Assembly (NCBI GenBank): GCA_032209605.1 | Contig: JASFXZ010000032.1 | Location: forward strand, 5,147,722-5,211,721 | DNA from: Mactromeris polynyma | Lineage: Eukaryota > Mollusca > Bivalvia > Venerida > Mactridae | Direction of reading: 5' to 3' | Length of the DNA stretch: 64,000 nucleotides | Part shown: piece by piece, positions 11,837-23,900 of the stretch | Layout: each line of letters opens with the position of its first letter | Numbering within the stretch: position 1 is the first letter of the stretch | The notes under the pieces: model-generated | Seen by the model: only the letters and a program-made list of their open reading frames with translations | The model's database searches: none | Told to the model about the DNA's origin: nothing | Translations under genes and position numbers: made by a program

Positions 11837-11999
11837 CTGAGAATATTTTTTTCTGTGGCGAATTTTGTTTTTATTTTTCAGATGAATCACCATTGTGGTT
11901 TTCCCAGGAAGAACACGTGTAATTCTGCCACCGTATGGCATAACATTCAACACTGGTACATCTGTCCATTCTGACTTAAGTTCGCTTCCTAGAATGGCA
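11837..11999 (-). pseudogene. Lone inverted chitin synthase exon (exon 8-like)
   Basis: This 163-bp block on the minus strand has the same length, phase and splice limits (acceptor atatttcag, donor gtatca) as exon 8 of copies A and B. By eye it has nine differences from copy B's exon. The protein keeps VMPYGGRITRVLPGKTT and KNKNKIRHRK, but the near-invariant RWSQ has become KYSQ. It sides with copy B at other positions (EWTDVPVL, PGKTT). The flanking sequence does not resemble the introns of A or B, and I found no neighbouring chitin synthase exon on this strand within about 10 kb on either side. It is most likely a relocated fragment, but an exon of a gene with very long introns is possible. 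Confidence 0.8.
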
Positions 12000-12465
12000 C
12001 TGAAATATGGCAAAATAGAAATGGACTTGAAGAGGCTGCAGACGCCCGTCTGCGGATTATATTTTCGTAGGTACTCATCCTTTCTCAAGCGCCGAGTTAA
12101 ACCTAATATTTAACATGTTTGTTGACATAAACTTAGACGACGACGATCAAGCTGCGATTAGAGCTCCTCGTTTTTTCTATGTCAAACACGAGCTAAAACT
12201 ATTATTATTGGTCTTGTACATTGCCAAAAGAGAGCGAATAAGATGTTTCAGGGAACGCTACATACATAAGTCAGTGTTTTTCCTCACAGACCTCCGCGAA
12301 AACAACAATCCATAAAGCATAACATTGGACAGTATTTCATACCGTTATTGTTCGATTGTTCCCTGTATTCTGATTGGCTAATCGGAGGCGTTCACGCATG
12401 CATGAACGTCCACATTTCATTGTACTGCATTCTGATTGGCTAACCACTTATTTATAAATACATTT

Positions 12466-12588
12466 TTGGCTTCTAGATGTAAGTGGTAACACGAATCTTA
12501 AGTGAAATTCGCGAATTTGAGTTATTAAGTAACATAATAAGTGGTCAACTAGATAAGATTCGTGTTACCACTTACATCTAGAAGCCAA
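12466..12588. mobile_element. Palindromic MITE
   Basis: A nearly complete hairpin: 'ttggcttctagatgtaagtg' then 'gtaacacgaatctta' on the left, and the exact complements ending in 'cacttacatctagaagccaa' on the right. The centre contains 'gaaattcgcgaatttg', itself a palindrome. Confidence 0.8.
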
Positions 12589-12604
12589 AGTTGCATTTAT
12601 AAAT

Positions 12605-12910
12605 AAGTGGTAACACGAATCTTAAGTGAAATTCGCGAATTTGAGTTATTAAGTAACATAATAAGTGGACAACTAGATAAGATTCGTGTTACCACTTTAA
12701 TCTAGTGTAATACATCATAAAAAGGTAAGAGATGGGCAGTTCTGGGCACTTTCAAGCCGGTTTCTAGTTGTATGATATTTATCTTACTGAAAATTTATCA
12801 CGAATATTAACTAGATAGCTAGATAATTATCGTAATAAATAAGTGGTTAACACGAATTAATTCGCGAACGCTATCGTGCTAACTGGTGGCAGTAATATGC
12901 CACCATAAGT
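12605..12910. mobile_element. Second palindromic MITE unit plus tail
   Basis: A second hairpin at 12605-12697 reuses the core 'gtggtaacacgaatctta' with complement 'aagattcgtgttaccac'. It is followed by about 200 bases ('gggcagttctgggcactttc', 'tcacgaatattaactagat') that reappear in reverse complement at 52026-52230. The two units and the tail form one composite insertion. Confidence 0.75.
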
Positions 12911-13519
12911 ATTCTCTTAGAAGCACGTATTCCACATTTATACGAAATCCTGTATGTTTACCAGTTTATCTATCCTACTTTCTGCTTGAAAGCTCCCTTC
13001 AGCGACGTTTTAATTAACGTGAGAATTTCACCCGATGCGCGCTAACCCGACATGTTTATCTAGCGCGACATTGAACTGCATTACTAGCCTACTGTTTACA
13101 CGGAATACTACGTAGAAATGTTATTACATTTTAAGTAAATATCAAATATGGCTCCTGTTATGGTCTGAAAATTATTTTCAAGTGTTGTTTCGGCTGTTCA
13201 ATTCGGTACTATTTGTGTGTGTATTTATCCGCGCATTCAGTTGACACTGCGTGGGGTCAAGATGTGTATTGACGAAAAAAACATCATTGGGAGTCAATTC
13301 AAAGAACCATTTGGAATTATAAGGATTAAACGACCATTTTTTGGCATTCATGCATGTGTAAACGCCGATCAGTCCGCACACAAGGGTAAACATGTATGGA
13401 AATAGAGAACAACTAAGCAGAACTTTATTAGTTATTATTGACACGACAAGCTGTGAACATTTCTATGTTTAATAATAAATGTTGTCGTCGACTCGCTTGA
13501 TGATTTCCCCGCCTTGCTA

Positions 13520-13705
13520 GCTGAACTAAAGAACTTATCACAGACGTCCGGGAAAACAACAATCCATAAAACATAAGGCACTTGTGAAGGCTAACGGGTG
13601 CATACATTAGGGAACAGAGGTGCAAGGAATAGCCTGGTAGACCATAAGGAAAAATTAGAAGAATCAAAGAGGACAATCAGTGAAGGGGTGAATAATTGGA
13701 TGGAA
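13520..13705 (+). repeat. Interspersed repeat R1, copy
   Basis: Forward-orientation R1: 'cagacgtccgggaaaacaac', 'aatccataaaacataaggca', 'ggaacagaggtgcaaggaat', 'gaccataaggaaaaattag', 'agaggacaatcagtgaaggg'. The left end, with 'cagggaacgcc', is missing. Confidence 0.7.
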
Positions 13706-13974
13706 AATATCACCGGAAAACTATAGACAGCTGGCATCAATAGGCCAAAACTGGGAAGAGACTTCTTTTTACCTACCTCTCTACAATATCCACCCAGCAT
13801 TTATTCTTCTCCTTTCCATCAACGTCCCCGTGCTTCCCCGTTAACACGGCGTGATGAGAAACACAAAGCTCAACAACTTAGCTATCTCACGATCGCTAAA
13901 ATTAGCTTTACGCTTTATGGTGTTACAAGCCATTGTTGTTGTTTTTGTTTACAGACGATAATTGTTTCACGTGA

Positions 13975-14150
13975 GCGGATGACGTCATTTCTGACTGTGT
14001 CGCCGTATTTTTGGTCGTAAGACCGGAACACGTCGTAGCTAAGACCAAGCCAGTTACGACCGCGTTGATAAAACGGACTTAAGACTTAGTCGTAACTTTT
14101 GGTCGTAAGATAAGACAGGTCGTAAGACCGAAATATTGATAAAACGGCCC
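13975..14150. repeat. Degenerate inverted-repeat element, 'ggtcgtaagaccg' type
   Basis: The phrase 'ggtcgtaagaccg' occurs at about 14011 and, slightly altered, at about 14118. 'gataaaacggac' and 'gataaaacggcccc' follow. This looks like a nonautonomous element; its borders are unclear. Confidence 0.45.
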
Positions 14151-14199
14151 CCTGAACACTATATAAAGTGAAAGAATTACACATGTGATTTACAATTCA

Positions 14200-14350
14200 T
14201 CGGATCCGAATTTTGTTTTCGAGTAATACGTGGTTTCGAATAGACAATTTCGATTTGACATGCATAAGAAGATACATCGGGATCTGATATTTATTTCGGA
14301 TGATACCAAGTATTCGGATAGACGGTTAAAGAATATACGAGGTCCGACTG
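14200..14350 (-). mobile_element. Tigger/pogo-like terminal fragment
   Basis: Read on the minus strand the segment starts 'cagtcggacctcgtatattc' and continues with several short 'tattcg/atccga' repeats. Both features are typical of pogo/Tigger termini, which begin CAGT and insert at TA. The open frame through it (14230-14523) is therefore not taken as a gene. Family assignment is inference from end sequence only. Confidence 0.45.
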
Positions 14351-14529
14351 TATTTACAAAATGGAAAACAATACATAAGACTGTACAAAGACCAGATCTG
14401 CATAATTTGCTTGCTGTTACAATAATTTTGATCCAGAACGTTAAAAAAATTTACGACATGTTGCATAAATGCGTGTCTATCTACAAATCTATGACAGTGT
14501 GCAAATTATGTAACCTAAATTAGGACTTG

Positions 14530-16020
14530 GATATAATGTTGCAAGTTAAATAGAATTCGATACCTTCTGCGATCGAAATGATAAACTTGATGTTGAAAGT
14601 AATCCGTTGTCAGAAGATTTACTAACAGCACAGATGCGGAGTGATGATTCAGTAAAGGTAAGATGTCATTCTAAAATTTTTTAAGCTTAATGTCAAACTT
14701 GTATAAAAAAGTGCATACATCATAGGCATCATTAATATTGTCCACACAGTTGTAATTAATTTTTAAGCCCGTAAACTTCATGTACTATGATTTAAAGAAT
14801 TTAATCAACACCAGTTCCATAAACGCTAAATCCAATCACTGTCTTTTAAAATGTAAGTTTTCTATTAATTGCTCCCTTATAAAAACAAAACTAATAATAC
14901 ATGTAATAATTTGTATGACCTTAGTTTACCGGATCACACAAAGATGACTTCAAAAAATACAAACATTGCAAAGATTGATCTATATGTTTTTCATCAAATC
15001 GAAAACTTGATATGAATTCTTATCTTACCTAGGGAGCCAACTTTGTTAATCAAGTATCTACAAGAGAACATTAATTATTTCCCTTTTAATGGCAATTAAA
15101 TTCTGCATTCGAACTTTTCAATAGTATTCAAGTTATGCACGATAGTCGATAGATTCAACCATTATGCATGGGTTACCAACCAGTACTTATCTGTTCTTCC
15201 GCATCTTTCAACTTCCCCGCATTATAAAGGTGGAGGTATAATGGCTCTGGTTATATTACATCCAATCACATTGTCACGGAAAACTTTCGGGGATGGAACC
15301 TACAAACTCCACACATTCCATCCCCTTTTCCCCATTTTGTTCCCTTGAATTATTAATTGTTGTTTTATCAATCAGACAATACCTTTCTTCGCCATTGCGA
15401 TAGATGTTGGACAACCTGTATCCTTAATATGTCGTACACTGATGTTTACCTAGATTTGTGTGGGAATGTATTGTCTTGTATATGTGGCGTTCCCTGTAAC
15501 AACTTAATATTTCCTCAAGATTGGTGTACCAAGTGAGCTGATCGGATGAGCTCATACTTTCGAATTAAAACAGTTCTGTAATTTATTGGGGCTCCCATTG
15601 ATTGAATCATGTTTTATGTTAATATGTATTTAAAATGCATACCTACAACATTATTCGCATTTTATATGTTAAATACTTGTATCATGATTGCGTATGAGAA
15701 AACGACAACTTTGTTTTCTACATTCATCAATACATCTTCTATTAAGATACATCCACGGAATATTAAGTGGTCTCATTATCCCTTTTCAAAGACCCATTTC
15801 AAAAAAAGTATCGAGACCTTTTACTGCATTCACCACCAAAAGTGATTATTTTTAATTATGTCCAACTTTCTGGCTCATCGCAAGATACCTTATCATCGAA
15901 ATTGGCTCCATGCTATATCCGATTATATACACGCTACTTTAACGTCTCCTGATCATTATCATTCCCTACTAAATTAGCCACCCCGCGGTGTTTAGCAAGT
16001 ATGGTGAAATTGCCCTTGAA
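14530..16020. other. No gene recognised; one R1 copy
   Basis: An R1 copy in reverse orientation lies at about 15300-15510 ('ccttttccccattttgttcc', 'ggcgttccctgtaacaactt'). The overlapping short frames at 15609-15952 have no recognisable content. Confidence 0.5.
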
Positions 16021-16023
16021 TGT

Positions 16024-16190
16024 ACAGTAAAACATCGCTTACAGAACATCTCATTATTAAAACCACTTCAAAATTAAGGACACAATTTTCATTTTCACTG
16101 TTTTGATATTTAATCAACCTCAATATCAAGACCAGTTTCAAGGGTTCCAAGGATGATCTTATTATTTCACTAGAGGTTTCACTGTACTGA
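16024..16190 (+). mobile_element. R3 MITE (pogo-like), diverged copy
   Basis: Begins 'cagtaaaacatcgc', contains 'aaaattaaggacacaatttt' and ends 'gaggtttcactg', each end next to TA. It is a diverged member of the family seen at 29996-30168 and 56731-56903. Confidence 0.65.
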
Positions 16191-16494
16191 TTTATCGGTG
16201 TGCATTATACGTTCATAGTACTTATTGTAACCTCTTTCGAAAACATTACATTGAATAATGTAATTACACACCATTAAGTTTAAAATTGTATTTCGTTTCG
16301 GCAAAGTAGGCTGTATAATGGTAGTTACTTAGCTTTCTTTTTGTCTCTATTGCTTTAGAAATTGTAATGACATTGACCAATACAACTACTTACTGATACA
16401 TAAAATCATGTCGTCTGCAAATCTATTTTTAGATTTGTTAATTGCATGGAGATATTAAGACGCATTCTGTTCAAAATGAAATTTTGCAAACACT

Positions 16495-16655
16495 GGACGG
16501 TAAATGTCTTTGGTTACCGTGCGCCTACATGCCTCGTGCCTGGCATTAAAGGATAGGAATCAGGAAGTAAATGAGCTCAGAAAGTTGGTGCCTCATAAGT
16601 CAGAAATGGCTGGCATTTTAAATAGGGGTGACACTATAATAAATAAACACATTAT
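16495..16655 (+). repeat. 5'-truncated SINE (family of 31690-31965)
   Basis: Matches the 3' half of the tRNA-headed SINE at 31.7 kb: 'ctggcattaaaggatagga', 'gaagtaaatg', 'ctcataagtcagaaatggc', 'aataggggtgacactataat', 'aataaacac'. The tRNA-like head is absent. The frame through it is not a gene. Confidence 0.75.
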
Positions 16656-17750
16656 TTTTAACTCGTGTGCTAAGATGACAAATATAAATAAATTTAACAT
16701 CTATTGAAGTGTATCATATCAGTATGTCATGCGCTGAAGTAAGCAATCCACATTTGTTAATAAATCATTACAACTTATCACTTTTGGATACATAAAAATG
16801 TATTACGGCAATAATAAAATGGATTAAATATTTCTCTTAAAATGGTTCGTGTTTCATATTTCTATTATATTTTGTGATAATTGTTTATAAGCAAACTTAA
16901 TGGAACAAATAATGGATTAAACATTTCTTTAACAAAACGATTCGTACGTATAATGTATTTCTATTATATTTTGTGATAATTATTTATTAGAAAATTTAAT
17001 GGAACACATTGATATTACCGGACAAAGGTCCTAAATATAGAATATTAATAGTACAAACTTGATTAAATATTTCTTTTTAAAAAGGTTCGTATTTTGTATT
17101 CAATAATATTTTGTTATAATTATTTATTAGCAAACCTAGTTGAACAAAGTTCCGAAATATGACAATAATATTACATGAGCTGGAATCAAATTTGGTAATA
17201 ACATTACCTTTTGTATTTTCATAAAATAAGCGTCTATTTTTCAATGCACTCATCGACGCAATACAAACAATGTTTGTTTTACATGGCCGAGGTAAATGCA
17301 TTCACACGCGTTTGTTGTCTACGTTTTTATTTGTTCTAGTACCTTTCATATTTAGTTACATTTATCAAAGTTTGCATCTTGTTGAAACCGGTGTAACTTG
17401 TCATACGATCCAAGTAAGTCCACAGTATCTTCTTCTACGCTATTGATCTTATCAGTGATCATAACTTTGTCAACATTTTAATCACGTAATCTCATCTTTT
17501 TGTGCATTTTTATAAAATCCCCTCTTCAGCACTTAAACCAGTGATGTATCACCATTATATACATTTCAAAAACTGTTTTTGTACTAGAGCTTTTTCCTTA
17601 AAAATATGTGCAAACATATCTTATGAATAATACAACATGTACAAATGATAACTTTTCAAAAAAAGAATTACATCTATATTGGCTCATTAACTTAACTACA
17701 AAACAAACATTCCAAAGCATGTGAATTCTGCTTTAGAATTGGCAGAGATA

Positions 17751-19200
17751 TTAGGTTGTTACAGGGAACGCCACATACACAAGCAAATGCCTCCCCACAC
17801 AGACCACAGGGAAAACAACTGTTTTCAAAACAGGAGACACTTAAGAGATGCAAGGGTAAACATGTATGGGAATAGGGGTGTAAGGAATGGTAACAAGTAG
17901 TTACTTAGTAAAAAGTAACTAAGCAGAATTTAGGGGGACAACAAAGAAGGAAAGTTAAATGGATAGACTACATTACGGAACACGTCAGGAAACCATTCAT
18001 AGCGAGTTTGAGGAAGTATAAAAGAGAGAGTATAAGTGCTACAGGAAACACCCCTTACATAAGAAAATGCCTCCCCACACAGACCTCCGGGAAAACAATT
18101 GTCCCTAAAACATCAAACATTTGAGGAGACGCAAGGGTAAATACGTAAGGGAACAGGGGCGCAACAAATAACCTGACCGACCATAAGGGACAACTAATGC
18201 TAATTATAAAAGGGAGAACGAAAAACACAGAAATGTAACATTCAGAAAAGATGGAAAAGATGGTCGGCGCAATTTGAAGGTTAAGATTTGATGTGCAACA
18301 TGAAAAATTGCCGAAATGTAACGATTGCTGGTCACTCTAGATCCAAAATGGATTTCGGTAAATTCATGTACCCCTTATCAAAAGGTTAAACAATCAACGT
18401 CACACACGTTGTTCGGTTGAAGGGAAGTTGGTTAAGAGAAATTGCCTTGGTGGTTAACGTAAGATTTGATTGATTTACACAACACTGATATGCAAATAGT
18501 AAATCCATGTCAGCACGACTGCGCCAAAAACATAGGTGTAGGTATAGGACATGACTTCAAGAAGTAACACATATAAATGAATGGAAATTTAACTGCTCAA
18601 TAGCCTCGAGGCAGTGGAACTGGCAGTACAAAATACTGAGGGACTAAACCAGTTTGACGGCAAACCAATCTCGCACCCATAATATAGCAGAAAACCCGCA
18701 AGGGTATCCTTGCACATTTTTGTTGATTTACATTTTTCAAGGAAGAACACCCGACCAATTAAAAATGAATATAGCGATCTATACATTTAATACTATTTTT
18801 GGAATTATTATTTTATCATTTCGAATCAGCGAATTTCGAGTTGAACAAATAGACATTTATTCTAAACTTCGCTTGCAAATACACGTGCGATGTGTCCTTG
18901 AATATGTTCCGCTTGGTAACTGTATAATGTGTTCTTATTTGACATCAATTAGACTGCCACTCACACTTTACATAACAATTTAGTTGAATCAATGCTATCA
19001 ACATTTGTCTTAATTGCTTATCAAATTTCACCATACACTTCATGTGTTACTACAGTCAATGCCTACCTCGTCTACTATAGGTCGTTATAAAATTGGTATA
19101 ATTTGAAAGAGACCACTATTGAAGTTGAAATCACATATTTATGTTTCCTATTTTCAACATTTGCGATGTCATATTTTGTAGAAACAATCATATTTAGAAT
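17751..19200 (+). repeat. Duplicated unit 1, upstream part
   Basis: The sequence from 'gttacagggaacgccacata' to the start of the 58-bp array is present again, in the same orientation and order, at 47273-48753. It holds two R1 copies (about 17755-18010 and 18030-18205), an R2 copy in reverse (about 18245-18545), and about 650 bases encoding hydrophobic chitin-synthase-like segments. Indels of a few bases to tens of bases separate the two units. Confidence 0.8.
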
Positions 19201-19245
19201 CACGCAATACATAACGACACGACAAACCGAGGAACCAGAGTAAAT
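18654..19245 (+). pseudogene. Diverged chitin-synthase-like N-terminal fragment, copy 1
   Basis: A frame at 18654-18983 has a hydrophobic segment IAIYTFNTIFGIIILSF ending in IDIYSK. It aligns without gaps over 36 residues with the first membrane segment of copy A (exon 2, ...LTFVLVVTCGVF...NDYSQ), but with only a few identities. A second frame at about 19060-19245 reads KETTIEVEITY then FLFSTFAMSYF, resembling the acidic-then-membrane pattern of exon 3 (GEEQLTNAIY...). A stop (TAA after YYRSL) interrupts it. The relationship is inference from pattern and position; it could be another membrane protein or a captured gene piece. Confidence 0.4.
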
Positions 19246-20978
19246 ACATCAAGTATCACACGCAATACACAACGACATGACAGGCCGAGGACCCTGAGTT
19301 AATACATCAAGCATCGCACGCAATACATAACGACACAACAGGCCGAGGACACTGAGTCAATACATCAAGCATCACACGCAATACATAACGACATGACAGG
19401 CCGAGGACCCTGAGTAAATACATCAAGCATCACACGCGATACATAACGACATGACAGGCCGAGGACCCTGAGTAAATATATCAAGTATCACACGCAATCC
19501 ATAGCAACATGACAGACCGAGGACCCTGAGTCAATACATCAAGCATCGCACGCAATACATAACGACATGACAGGCCGAGGACCCTGAGTCAATACATCAA
19601 GCATCACACGCAATACATAACGACATGACAGGCCGAGGACCCTGAGTAAATACATCAAGCATCACATGCAATACATAACGACATGACAGGCCGAGGACCC
19701 TGAGTCAATACATCAAGCATCACACGCAATACATAATGACATGACAGACCGAGGACCCTGAGTTAATACATCAAGCATCACACGCAATATATAACGACAT
19801 GACAGGCCGAGGACCCTGAGTAAATACATCAAGCATCACACGCAATCCATAGCAACATGACAGACCGAGGACCCTGAGTTAATACATCAAGCATCACACG
19901 CAATACATAATGACATGACAGACCGAGGACCCTGAGTCAATACATCAAACATCGCACGCAATACATAACGACATGACAGACCGAGGACCCTGAGTCAATA
20001 CATCAAACATCGCACGCAATACATAACGACATGACATACCGGGGACCCTGAGTCAATACATCAAACATCGCACGCAATACATAACGACACGACAGACAGA
20101 GGACCCTCTGTTAATACATCAAACATCGCACCCAATACATAACGACACGACAGACCGAGGACCCTGAGTCAATACATCAAGCATCACACGCAATACATAA
20201 CGACATGACAGACCGAGGACCCTGAGTCAATACATCAAGCATCACACGCAATATATAACGACATGACAGGCCGAGGACCCTGAGTAAATACATCAAGCAT
20301 CACACGCAATCCATAGCAACATGACAGACCGAGGACCCTGAGTCAATACATCAAACATCGCACGCAATACATAACGACACGACAGACCGAGGACCCTCAG
20401 TTAATACATCAAACATCGCACCCAATACATAACGACATGACAGACCGAGGACCCTGAGTTATTACATCAAGCATCGCACGCAATACATAACGACACAACA
20501 TACAGAGGACCCTGAGTTATTACATCAAGCATCACACGCAATACATAGCAACATGACAGACCGAGGACCCTGAGTAAATACATCAAGCATCACACGCAAT
20601 ACATAATGACACGACAGACCGAGGACCCTGAGTTAATACATCAAGTATCACACGCGATACATAACGACATGACAGACCGAGGACCCTGAGTCAATACATC
20701 AAACATCGCACGCAATACATAATGACACGACAGACCGAGGACCCTGAGTTAATACATCAAGCATCGCACGCAATACATAACGACACGACAGACCGAGGAC
20801 CCTCAGTTAATACATCAAGCATCGCACGCAATACATAATGACATGACATACCGAGGACCCTGAGTTAATACATCAAGCATCGCACGCAATTCATAACGAC
20901 ATGACAGACCGAGGACCCTGAGTCAATACATCAAGCATCGCACGCAATACATAACGACACGATAGACCGAGGACCCTG
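19201..20978 (+). repeat. 58-bp tandem array, about 30.7 units
   Basis: Unit of exactly 58 bases: 'cacgcaatacataacgacat', then 'gacagaccgaggaccctgag', then 'tcaatacatcaagcat'. The thirtieth repeat boundary falls exactly at 20941, so thirty units show no net length change. Units differ by substitutions only (gacagg/gacaga, gtaaa/gtcaa/gttaa). It starts directly on the end of the chitin-synthase-like fragment and ends in 'ggaccctgtgctttcgggg'. The unit is not a multiple of three, so it is not coding. Confidence 0.95.
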
Positions 20979-20979
20979 T

Positions 20980-23900
20980 GCTTTCGGGGTAGCTGTGCAG
21001 TTTGTATGTCGCATTTCCTTCTTAACATCTTTTCTCATTTTCCAATACTTACCCCCATAACATCAACGAGAAAATGGCATTGACAGCATTTCACATACTT
21101 TTTAATCATGCTTTTAGAACATGTTTGTACTAGTCACGTTTACACTCGGCCTTTGGAAACTGTAAACTTGTTTGACTTAACTGCTCATACAAAATTCGAC
21201 GAAAAGTTATATTTAGAAATTGCAACATTTCGTCGAAATACTTTGCTAATACCGTGAGATTACTGGCCCTGAGAGTATTCGCGACCATGCTATCAAATAG
21301 TACAGATATCTCCTGATATCGAAAAAGTTAACGAAATCCAACGACTGAAAAAGATGTGATGTACTCGTAGTATCATTCACAAAAATGGAGAATCCTGAAT
21401 AATTTGGAATAGTTGACAGTGCTTACTTTCTTTAAAAGATTTAACATCAGACAAATACCGTAAGTAAACTCTTTAAAACAAATATTTTCATTGTTTGTTG
21501 CTTTGCTCGATTTCTTCACTTTCATTGTACACGAAAACATGCAACATAAAAACTACAAATTACATATTAATTTTATGAGGAAAGTAGGTTCTGCTCACCA
21601 GCGTTTCTCAGTTTATAAGATGGACAAAGTGAACGTTTTCTCTTCTGTTTTTTGCCACTGATCGTTTCAACGTGGTCCTCCTATTTTTATTTCGTGTTTT
21701 GTACCATTATAATTGTCTATGTTTATATGTTCTATGTCTCTCCACACTTTTTTGGAATGGCTGCGTATTTTATGTGTGTCATTATCTGCTCAATTTCTAT
21801 GTTTTACTATTATATGTCATAAATATATTTTACGATATTTCCTTATATTTTGGGTTGGCAGTGCATTTTCTGTTCAATCTTTTTATTCATTTTACGTACA
21901 CTTTTTTATCAGCCAGATATGATTTGTCTCCACAATGGAAACTACGAAACTCATGAAATTATACGCGTCCCTTCCGTAGTAGAGTAATGGAACTCCTTGC
22001 TACAGACATATGTTATGTTAAATTTCTATTAGAAACGGTAATTGTTTATCACACTATTTGGAAAAATTAGTACATTGTACATTAGATTCGTAACATTAGC
22101 AATATCAGCTACTTTGCACAAGTAGTCTTTAAAAACCAATCAATGAATTCAAAGCGAAAGGTTTCAAAACGACTGGTTCATTATCAAGTTTTTTATAAGG
22201 GATTATTGTGGTACAGCTGGGAACGCTATAATCACAAAACAATACCTCCCCACACGGTGTCCAGGAAACCATCAACACAAATAACACTAGGAGCCGATCA
22301 GGTGCAAGGGCAAACATCTATGGGGAGGTGGCAATAAGGGATTGTCTGACCGATTATCAAATACAATGTAGGACCGTGACAGAAGGGGACAGAGTTGGTT
22401 GATGAAGCTGAATAGCTAGGTTATCTTGTCCTTATCATATTAGTATTGGTGTTTGTTGTTTCTTTATGCCCATGTGTGTGCCTGCTCTCTGTCACTATAT
22501 TTATCTGATATGTGAAAGCGGCAATCCTTGTGCTTTTTTTTTCACTTTCAATGTAAACTTCTGCCGCTAAAGTTTTGAAACAAGATATCGATAAACATGA
22601 AGATTTGTAATACACGTATACTATGTGTGTGATGTTTATGTTATATACGTTCGATTGTAAATTAAATTCATATTTTATTTGTAACTTAAGTAAATATAAT
22701 ATTCACGGACACCATTGGAAATAAGTTTTCATGGGCCATCTAAGGTTGGTACACATTTTGTTTTCATTCTGTCACTGCATTCAGCCTAAGTAAAAATGGT
22801 ACAATATGGTGTATTTTAACAAAACTCTGTGTAAGATTTATTATTGTAAATATATTAAGCCCCTTTTAGGCAGAAATCTGTGATAACTATTCCATGGTGA
22901 TAACAATTTTAAATACTGCTTGAGAAGTTGAGTCCGTAATATAGTTGGCTGTTATTATAAGTTTTTGCAGTATGAAAGATACAGATCTATTTATGATTAT
23001 CTATTTTATCTTTGTAGTATTGTGAATGTGTGTATTGACTTGAATAAACCTATCAATTTTTAAACTTTAAATGACTATTATGATGTATACAGAGATAGCA
23101 CAGCGTATATTTAATATTGACATATTGCATGAATAAATTTGAAACTTACAAACAAATTGAACAAACAAAATGGCTTGACGATCCCTGACACTGCGTAACG
23201 GTTCTACAAAATACTTCCTACCCATTTTGGAGGATTGAGTTTGTTTTGTGCAGAAAAGGCAATAAAACTGTACGTTATCAAGTCTTACCCAACCACTGTT
23301 TTCTGTTATATTGCAAACTATTTGTGCGTCACGTAAAATTATTGGTGATGTTGCAAACATACTTTATGAACCGTGAAAATGCAGGTACCTTCTAGTCATT
23401 ATGAATTCTACTTTATTGCTCTTTGCAGTGAACTGTTATTGTTATTAATTTAATTATTATTGCGCGTGGCAACAGAAAGCAATAAAATCAGTGCGTGAGA
23501 CACGAGTCACTGATAAAGAATGAAGATGACTTTGCGATTATCAAACTCACACGTTTATAGGTGTACCCGTAAAATGGTATAAAACGAATCGAATCAGGCA
23601 CCTGCGTTATTACCTTGGAATTGTTAGACAAGACTAAAGATGGGCACATAAAACTTTGATGTTTTGAATTTCCGTACAGTATCAGGTAGTGTTTAATTTA
23701 GTCATTGTTCAAAGGTTTCTTCTGAAACTGAATAGTGATATTTCATTGTATACATGTGTTCGGCATTTTGCGTTTATGGCATTTTATGGACTATTGTTTT
23801 CTCGGAGGTCTGTTTGGGGAGGCACTGTCTTATGTATGTGGCGTTCCCTGTAGCAACTTATTCTCTCTCTTATGTAAATCTCATGTCATTACAAGTTGTT

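Noticed and set aside
12115..12315. 66-residue gene next to the inverted exon
   Set aside because: Its 3' part is an R1 fragment and its 5' part is unremarkable; not continuous with the inverted exon's strand.
14230..14523. 97-residue gene
   Set aside because: Falls in a sequence with Tigger-like end and 'tccga' repeats; the translation has no domain.
19201..20978. CRISPR array
   Set aside because: The whole 58-base unit repeats, with no unique spacers, in clearly eukaryotic DNA; it is a minisatellite.
21672..21956. Hydrophobic membrane protein
   Set aside because: T-rich DNA gives hydrophobic frames in two registers; no conserved motif, start context or second exon.
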